Shown piece by piece: positions 13,702-18,071 of a stretch of 18,071 nt of DNA. This stretch comes from Candidatus Avelusimicrobium faecicola. GTDB lineage: Bacteria > Elusimicrobiota > Elusimicrobia > Elusimicrobiales > Elusimicrobiaceae. Position numbers and translations under genes: made by a program. Each line of letters begins with the position of its first letter. Positions within the stretch are counted from its first letter, which is position 1. The DNA is taken from assembly GCA_900540405.1 (NCBI GenBank), contig UQFW01000031.1, positions 1 to 18,071 on the forward strand, written 5' to 3'. The notes under the pieces are model-generated. The model had not been told where the DNA came from, ran no database searches, and was given only the letters and a program-made list of their open reading frames with translations.

Positions 13702-14283
13702 TTATTGGGTAATGGTGGTATATTCCGGGTTATTCATTACTTTCTTTTTGTTTTCGCTCATTACGGAGCCGAACCCGTCTACCGTGCGTTTGATAATATC
13801 TTTGGAAAGTTTTTTCCAAATTACATCACGCGCCTGCACTTCCGTCATGCCGCCGGGCAAGGTGGAGGCGGAGTAAATTTGCGTGCCCAAAAAGGCGGGC
13901 TCGCGCCAGACCGGGGCATTGGTGGATTTATCAATAAATACCACGTCCAGCAATACTTCCATGCGGTACACGGTGGGGATTAACTGGCTGTCATACTGTA
14001 TGGGCACATTTAAGTAGCGGCTGATGGTGGTGACCACCACGCCTTCCGCCCCGTTGTTTTCCGGCACAATTTGGTAAGAGCCGTTTTGCAGGAATTGGTC
14101 GTACAATTCAATATAAAACTTGTCTTCCAAGGTAAAAACTTCCGTGCGGTTGAGTACCGGGCGTACGGCAATTTTTTTGATGTGCTGGGGCATAATTTGC
14201 GCTTGCGGCTTGTAAATTACGCCTTCGCCCGCGCAGGCGGCCAATAACAGGCCGCCCAGCAGGGTGCAAATGGTTTTTTTCAT
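13702..14283 (-). CDS. lptE: LPS-assembly lipoprotein LptE
   Basis: LptE is the outer-membrane lipoprotein that plugs LptD and helps place lipopolysaccharide on the cell surface. The 193-residue product has a lipoprotein signal with lipobox LAAC, lipidated C17. It then shows the LptE pattern HIKKIAVRPVLNRT (early strand), LQNGSYQIV, GVVVTTISRYLNVPIQYD, YRMEVLLDVVFID...VW, and a C-terminal helix VIWKKLSKDIIKRTVDGF. The position between leuS and holA is the strongest evidence. AGAGG 7 nt before the ATG overlaps the TAG stop of leuS, so expression is tied to leuS. Its presence implies that the organism makes lipopolysaccharide. Confidence 0.88.
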   Translation of the reverse strand: MKKTICTLLGGLLLAACAGEGVIYKPQAQIMPQHIKKIAVRPVLNRTEVFTLEDKFYIELYDQFLQNGSYQIVPENNGAEGVVVTTISRYLNVPIQYDSQLIPTVYRMEVLLDVVFIDKSTNAPVWREPAFLGTQIYSASTLPGGMTEVQARDVIWKKLSKDIIKRTVDGFGSVMSENKKKVMNNPEYTTITQ

Positions 14284-14292
14284 AGTAAACCT

Positions 14293-16806
14293 CTATTTTT
14301 TAGGTGCGGCCACAATGCTTACCATGCGGCCGGGGATTACAATTATTTTCTTAATTTCAAACCCTTCCAAATTGCGTTGCACTTTGGCACTGGCTAAAGC
14401 CAATTTTTCGGTTTCTTCCCGGGTGGCTTTGGCAGGTACTTGTATGCGGTCACGCACTTTGCCGTTTATTTGCACCCCTAATTCCAGGGTGTCATCCTGC
14501 ATAAGCGCGGCGTTGGCTTGCGGCCAGGCGCTTTTTACCAGGAACCCTTCATACCCGCGCAGTTGCCAGATTTCTTCCGTTAAATGCGGGGCAAACGGGT
14601 GGAGGAGTTTTAAGAAAGTTTCAAACGTGTTTTTGCTTACTTGCGTTAATTTGCCGGCTTCGTTAAACAGCACCATTAAGCCGGAAATAGCCGTATTAAA
14701 GCGGAAGTTCTCAATATCTTCGTTAATTTTAACAATGGTTTTATTTTTGAGGATTTCCAACTTGCGCTCGTCAGCTTCGTCTTTCAGCTGCACTTTTTCG
14801 CCCCATTGGGCTACGCGGCGCAGGAAACGGCTGATGCCTTCAATGCCTTTCATATCCCACGGTTTGCTGGCTTCAAACGGCCCCATGAACATTTCGTACA
14901 TGCGGAACGCATCCGCCCCATATTGGGATAAAATTTCGTCCGGGTTAATGACATTCTTTTTGGATTTGGACATTTTTTCAATCAGCGGGGAAAGTTCTTC
15001 TCCGGTGGTTTTTAAGAATGCCTTGCCGTCTTTGAAGTCAATTTCGCTATAAGCGTGGTAATTGCCCATTTTATCCCGGTAGGAATAGGCCAAAATCATA
15101 CCTTGGTGGCGTAATTTTTGGAACGGCTCTTTGTGGCTTACAACGCCCAAATCAAACAAAACTTTATGCCAGAACCGCGCGTATAACAAGTGGAGTACCG
15201 CGTGTTCCGCGCCGCCGATGTAGCAATCCACCGGGCCGTAAGCCTTTTCAATGGCGGGGTCTACTAAAGCGTTCTCGTTATGCGGGTCCATATAGCGCAG
15301 ATAATACCAGCAGGAACCGGCCCACTGGGGCATGGTGTTGGTTTCGCGCTTGGCCGGGCCGCCGCAGTGCGGGCAGGTGGTGTTGACCCAACTGTCCACC
15401 GTGGCCAGCGGGGATTCCCCGGTGCCGGACGGCGCGAATTTTTCTACTTCCGGCAGGCGTAGCGGCAACTGGTCTTCCGGCAGAGGCACTACCCCGCATT
15501 TGGGGCAGTGGACGATGGGGATAGGCTCGCCCCAATAGCGTTGGCGGGCAAACACCCAATCGCGCAGTTTGTAAGTGGTTTTGGCGTTGCCGCAGTGGTG
15601 TTCTTCCAACCATTTAATCATGGCGGCTTTGGATTCTTTCACCCGCAGGCCGTTCAAAAAGCCGGAATTAACCAGCTCTCCGTCGCCGGTGAAGGCTTCT
15701 TTTTCTACACCTTGTTCGCTCTTAATCACTTCAATAATATCCAAACCGAATTTTTTAGCGAAGGCGTAGTCGCGTTCGTCGTGGGCGGGCACGGCCATAA
15801 TGGCCCCGGTGCCATAACCCATGAGAACATAGTCGGACGTCCACACCGGGATTTTTTTACCGTTTACCGGGTTGACGGCATACGCCCCGGTAAATACGCC
15901 GGTTTTTTGTTTGTTGAGGTCGGCGCGTTCAAAATCGCTCTTTTTGGCGGAATCGGCCTGATATTTTTCCACCGCGTCTTTTTGTTGGGGCGTGGTAATG
16001 GTTTTTAATACCGGGTGTTCCGGCGAAACCACCATATAAGTAGCCCCGAAAAGGGTATCCGGGCGGGTGGTAAAAACGGTAATGGTTTCGTTCGTGCCGT
16101 CTATGTTAAAAGTGACGTTCGCCCCTTGGGATTTGCCAATCCAGTTTTTTTGCATGGTCAGCGTGCTTTCCGGCCAATCCAAGGTGGGCAAATCTTCCAG
16201 TAAGCGCTCGGCATACGCGGTAATGCGCAAAATCCACTGGCGCAGGGCCTTGCGTTCAATTTCGTGCCCGCAGCGTTCGCACTTGCCGTTAAATACTTCC
16301 TCGTTCGCTAGCCCCGTTTTGCAGGACGGGCACCAGTTTATCGGTACGGTGGATTCATACGCTAACCCTTTTTTGAAAAGTTGCAGGAAAATCCATTGGG
16401 TCCATTTATAATAGTGGGGGTCCGTGGTGTCAATTTCGCGCGCCCAATCGTACGCCAGGCCGATAGATTTAATTTGGCGTTTGAAGTTGGCTATATTTTT
16501 TTGCGTGGTTTCGCGCGGGTGAATCCCGGTAGCAATGGCGTAGTTTTCCGCCGGCAAGCCGAAAGCGTCCCAACCCATCGGGTGCAGGACGTCGTAGCCG
16601 TTCATTAATTTGAAGCGCACCAAAATATCGGATGCGGTGTACCCTTCCGGGTGCCCCACATGTAGCCCCGCGCCCGACGGATACGGGAACATATCTAAAC
16701 AATAAAACTTTTTGCCGTTAGGCATTTTGGGGCTGGCAAAAAGGTTGGCTTTTTCCCAGCGGTCTTGTTGCTTCTTATCTATTTGCGGAAAATTATCAAT
16801 ACTCAT
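14293..16806 (-). CDS. leuS: Leucyl-tRNA synthetase (class I)
   Basis: The enzyme charges tRNA-Leu in the cytoplasm. At 837 residues it has the usual bacterial length. HVGH lies at 49-52, a CPSC...CERC zinc ribbon at 159-179, and the CP1 editing domain contains the threonine-rich TTRPDTLFGATYMVV and AVPAHDERDYAFA. A second zinc-type cluster (HCPKCG, TCPHCGG) follows, then KMSKSKKNV with KMSKS at 611-615, and a C-terminal domain VQINGKVRDRIQVP. It is the first gene of leuS-lptE-holA. The ATG at 16806 has no Shine-Dalgarno sequence. TGATAAAAT ends 6 nt before it, suggesting a leaderless mRNA. Confidence 0.97.
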   Translation of the reverse strand: MSIDNFPQIDKKQQDRWEKANLFASPKMPNGKKFYCLDMFPYPSGAGLHVGHPEGYTASDILVRFKLMNGYDVLHPMGWDAFGLPAENYAIATGIHPRETTQKNIANFKRQIKSIGLAYDWAREIDTTDPHYYKWTQWIFLQLFKKGLAYESTVPINWCPSCKTGLANEEVFNGKCERCGHEIERKALRQWILRITAYAERLLEDLPTLDWPESTLTMQKNWIGKSQGANVTFNIDGTNETITVFTTRPDTLFGATYMVVSPEHPVLKTITTPQQKDAVEKYQADSAKKSDFERADLNKQKTGVFTGAYAVNPVNGKKIPVWTSDYVLMGYGTGAIMAVPAHDERDYAFAKKFGLDIIEVIKSEQGVEKEAFTGDGELVNSGFLNGLRVKESKAAMIKWLEEHHCGNAKTTYKLRDWVFARQRYWGEPIPIVHCPKCGVVPLPEDQLPLRLPEVEKFAPSGTGESPLATVDSWVNTTCPHCGGPAKRETNTMPQWAGSCWYYLRYMDPHNENALVDPAIEKAYGPVDCYIGGAEHAVLHLLYARFWHKVLFDLGVVSHKEPFQKLRHQGMILAYSYRDKMGNYHAYSEIDFKDGKAFLKTTGEELSPLIEKMSKSKKNVINPDEILSQYGADAFRMYEMFMGPFEASKPWDMKGIEGISRFLRRVAQWGEKVQLKDEADERKLEILKNKTIVKINEDIENFRFNTAISGLMVLFNEAGKLTQVSKNTFETFLKLLHPFAPHLTEEIWQLRGYEGFLVKSAWPQANAALMQDDTLELGVQINGKVRDRIQVPAKATREETEKLALASAKVQRNLEGFEIKKIIVIPGRMVSIVAAPKK

Positions 16807-16812
16807 AAGTCT

Positions 16813-16821
16813 ATTTTATCA
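16813..16821 (-). promoter_or_regulatory. Putative extended -10 of the leuS operon (TGATAAAAT)
   Basis: Minus-strand TGA plus TAAAAT (16818-16813) lies 6 nt from the leuS ATG. No good -35 is seen at 16-18 nt. The same nine bases occur at 16950-16958 before the divergent pilin gene. Confidence 0.5.
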
Positions 16822-16949
16822 ATTTTTACAGCTAAATAAATGCTTTTTGTATTGAGCGGGCGGCGGATAAAAATTTTGCCCTGCTTTCCGGTTGTTAAAA
16901 GCCGGGGCGCAACGCCCTGCCTGCCGTTATTTAATAGGGAATATTTTTT

Positions 16950-16958
16950 TGATAAAAT
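16950..16958 (+). promoter_or_regulatory. Putative extended -10 of the pilin gene (TGATAAAAT)
   Basis: TGA followed by TAAAAT (16953-16958) would start transcription near 16965 and leave a leader of about 30 nt containing the AGAGAGG ribosome binding site. TATACT at 16964-16969 is an alternative -10. Confidence 0.45.
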
Positions 16959-16994
16959 GTATTTATACTAAAAACATCAAAAGAGAGGTTTTTA

Positions 16995-17531
16995 ATGAAA
17001 AACGTAACTATGCGCAAGAATAGCGGTTTTACATTGATTGAGCTGTTAGTGGTGGTACTGATTATCGGCATTTTAGCCGGGGTGGCACTGCCGCAATATG
17101 AGGTAGCCGTCTTAAAATCCCGCTACTCCAATATGGTGGCGGTGTTGGGCACCATCCGCGCGGCGGAAGAAGCCTATTATTTGGCTAACGGGAGCTATGT
17201 GGATAATACAGATTCGTTGGATATTTCGGAATTATCCGGTTGTACTTCCCATCCGGGGGATGGAAGTGGGGCTATTACTTGTAAAAATTTTACCATAGAC
17301 ATAAATGCCGGGTGGGCGGATAATAATCCGGCGGCATATTTACAAACCCGTTTGGCGTATGTGCATTACCAGGATTTTAGTGCCACCAAGGCCGGCCAGC
17401 GGGAATGTTGGGCAAAAATAGGGGATAAAGCGGCCAACCAGGTTTGTTTAAGTATGGGCGGAACCTTAAACGGCACCAAAAGCGGAGTGACTGGAGCTGG
17501 CGGAAGTATAAATTTATATACATTACATTAA
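16995..17531 (+). CDS. Type IV pilin or pseudopilin (prepilin)
   Basis: The short basic leader ends in G11; cleavage before F12 by prepilin peptidase gives the mature N-terminus FTLIE with the conserved Glu5, followed by a hydrophobic helix (LLVVVLIIGILAGVALPQYE). The helix continues through KSRYSNMVAVLGTIRAAEEAYYLANGSY, typical of pilins. The globular part has four cysteines (C83, C96, C138, C151), enough for two disulfides, and a Gly/Thr-rich end. At 178 residues it suits a major or minor pilin, or a secretion pseudopilin; the window cannot decide. The start is supported by AGAGAGG (16982-16988) 6 nt upstream; an internal ATG at codon 6 is less likely. It is monocistronic, with a terminator 6 nt after the stop, and is not next to other pilus genes. 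Confidence 0.92.
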   Translation: MKNVTMRKNSGFTLIELLVVVLIIGILAGVALPQYEVAVLKSRYSNMVAVLGTIRAAEEAYYLANGSYVDNTDSLDISELSGCTSHPGDGSGAITCKNFTIDINAGWADNNPAAYLQTRLAYVHYQDFSATKAGQRECWAKIGDKAANQVCLSMGGTLNGTKSGVTGAGGSINLYTLH

Positions 17532-17536
17532 TTTTT

Positions 17537-17560
17537 ACCCCGCCCGGTGCGGGGTTTTTT
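17537..17560 (+). terminator. Terminator of the pilin gene
   Basis: A 7-bp stem ACCCCGC/GCGGGGT (17537-17543 with 17549-17555), 5-nt loop, followed by TTTTTT. The minus-strand side lacks a T-run, so it is a poor terminator for gpmA. Confidence 0.9.
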
Positions 17561-17566
17561 ATGTTG

Positions 17567-18071
17567 TTATTCCGGGCGGCGTTTCAGAAAAGCGGCAATT
17601 TTTATGGGGTCGCCCAAAAAATAATCTTTTTGCGCGTGGAAATTCTCATCTAATTCCATAATCCACGGCGTGGCGGGCGGAACGACCAAGGTTTCCACCG
17701 CGGCGGGCGGAAGTTGCTTAAAATAACAGGCTAACGCACGCAGTAAATCTTCGTGCGCGGCTACCAGTATCGTATCCGCTTGGGCAAACGCGGGGAAAAT
17801 TTCCTGCCGGAAAAAAGCCAACGCGCGCGCTTGTGCCATTTGCAGGGATTCTCCATTCGGGGCGGTTATGCCCGCCGGAACCAAGGCTTGCGCGGCGCGG
17901 TTATCGGCCCGGGGAATAGGGCAGGCGGTAAAGGTGCGCCGCCATAATAACACTTGTTCCGGGCCGAATTGGCGGCCCGCCTCCGCGCGGGTAAGCCCTT
18001 GCACGGCCCCGTAGTGGCGCTCGTTTAATTGCCAAGCGGGGGTGGCGGGAATTAAACGAGCGCCACTACGG
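17567..18071 (-). CDS. gpmA: 2,3-bisphosphoglycerate-dependent phosphoglycerate mutase, 5' end missing
   Basis: The enzyme interconverts 2- and 3-phosphoglycerate in glycolysis. The frame stays open to the window end. It contains WQLNERHYGAVQGL, the hallmark GpmA substrate loop, then GPEQVLLWRRTF, NGESLQMAQAR, and VAAHEDLLRAL with the second catalytic His, ending DYFLGDP. The N-terminal RHG phosphohistidine motif lies beyond the window. The usual AAHGNSLRAL is AAHEDLLRAL here; His, Arg and the helix remain, but Gly-Asn-Ser is replaced. Codons upstream of about 18050 (RSGARL) do not fit the family and fall in the right arm of an inverted repeat, so the last about 22 bases may be an assembly artefact. 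The gene converges on the pilin gene. Confidence 0.85.
   Translation of the reverse strand, partial: RSGARLIPATPAWQLNERHYGAVQGLTRAEAGRQFGPEQVLLWRRTFTACPIPRADNRAAQALVPAGITAPNGESLQMAQARALAFFRQEIFPAFAQADTILVAAHEDLLRALACYFKQLPPAAVETLVVPPATPWIMELDENFHAQKDYFLGDPIKIAAFLKRRPE
18009..18071. repeat. Perfect 22-bp inverted repeat at the window end
   Basis: 18009-18030 is the exact reverse complement of 18050-18071, with 19 nt between the arms. The left arm encodes LNERHYG of gpmA; the right arm ends with the last base of the window, so the repeat may continue beyond it. Confidence 0.95.

Noticed and set aside
16905..16917. Small hairpin GGGCG-CAA-CGCCC between leuS and the pilin gene as a terminator or RNA element
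   Set aside because: The stem is only 5 bp with no T-run on either side, and both flanking genes start here, so no terminator is needed. The rest of this 188-nt gap shows nothing beyond the two promoters.
1..18071. tRNA or rRNA genes, CRISPR arrays, insertion sequences, phage genes
   Set aside because: No cloverleaf with a TTCRA-type T-loop, no regular repeat-spacer array, and no transposase, integrase or phage structural motif was found in any frame read.

Overview
This 18 kb window reads as ordinary Gram-negative chromosome with dense, mostly housekeeping genes and short intergenic gaps. The lipopolysaccharide-export lipoprotein, the outer-membrane barrel protein and the type IV pilus genes show a diderm cell. 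The pilin N-terminus (GFTLIELLVVVLIIGILAGV followed by an ALPQYE-type segment), the moderate GC content and the general gene style suggest an Elusimicrobiota member, perhaps gut-associated. That placement is an inference from memory of the families, not a search result.

Layout. At 1-115 there is the tail of a membrane protein and its terminator. dedA (139-795, +) converges on a two-gene minus-strand unit: a membrane metallophosphoesterase (3526-2444) overlapping by ATGA an exported NagZ-type glycosidase (2447-804). A divergent promoter region at 3542-3657 separates that unit from the plus-strand operon gltX, a large GYF-domain membrane protein and pilT (3658-8630), which ends in a duplicated terminator. 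A minus-strand pair follows: a compact uvrC (11269-9938) and an orphan exported protein (9890-8826) with its own promoter. rpsT (11484-11768) and an outer-membrane barrel gene (11930-12592) lie on the plus strand. They converge on the classical leuS-lptE-holA operon (16806-12684, minus). A type IV pilin gene (16995-17531, +) converges on a 5'-incomplete gpmA (18071-17567, minus).

How the genes relate. The envelope is a recurrent theme: DedA, the metallophosphoesterase, NagZ, LptE, the barrel protein, pilin, PilT and the GYF protein all act there. The least familiar unit is the bitopic GYF-domain protein (792 aa, about 500 residues of Pro/Glu/Ala/Gln-rich linker, one membrane segment, about 90-residue outer domain) placed 19 nt upstream of the pilus retraction ATPase gene pilT. 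It is the best candidate here for an undescribed pilus-associated component.

Other notable signals are a UvrC that lacks both its usual middle region and its C-terminal HhH domain; a recurrent TAYAATATAY promoter element; four genes whose only plausible -10 box sits 6-7 nt from the start codon with no Shine-Dalgarno sequence, suggesting leaderless mRNAs; a copied terminator flanking what looks like the start of a lost gene; and a perfect 22-bp inverted repeat at the very end of the window that probably is an assembly fold-back. No tRNA, rRNA, CRISPR array or insertion sequence was seen, and no stretch longer than 300 bases lacks a gene.
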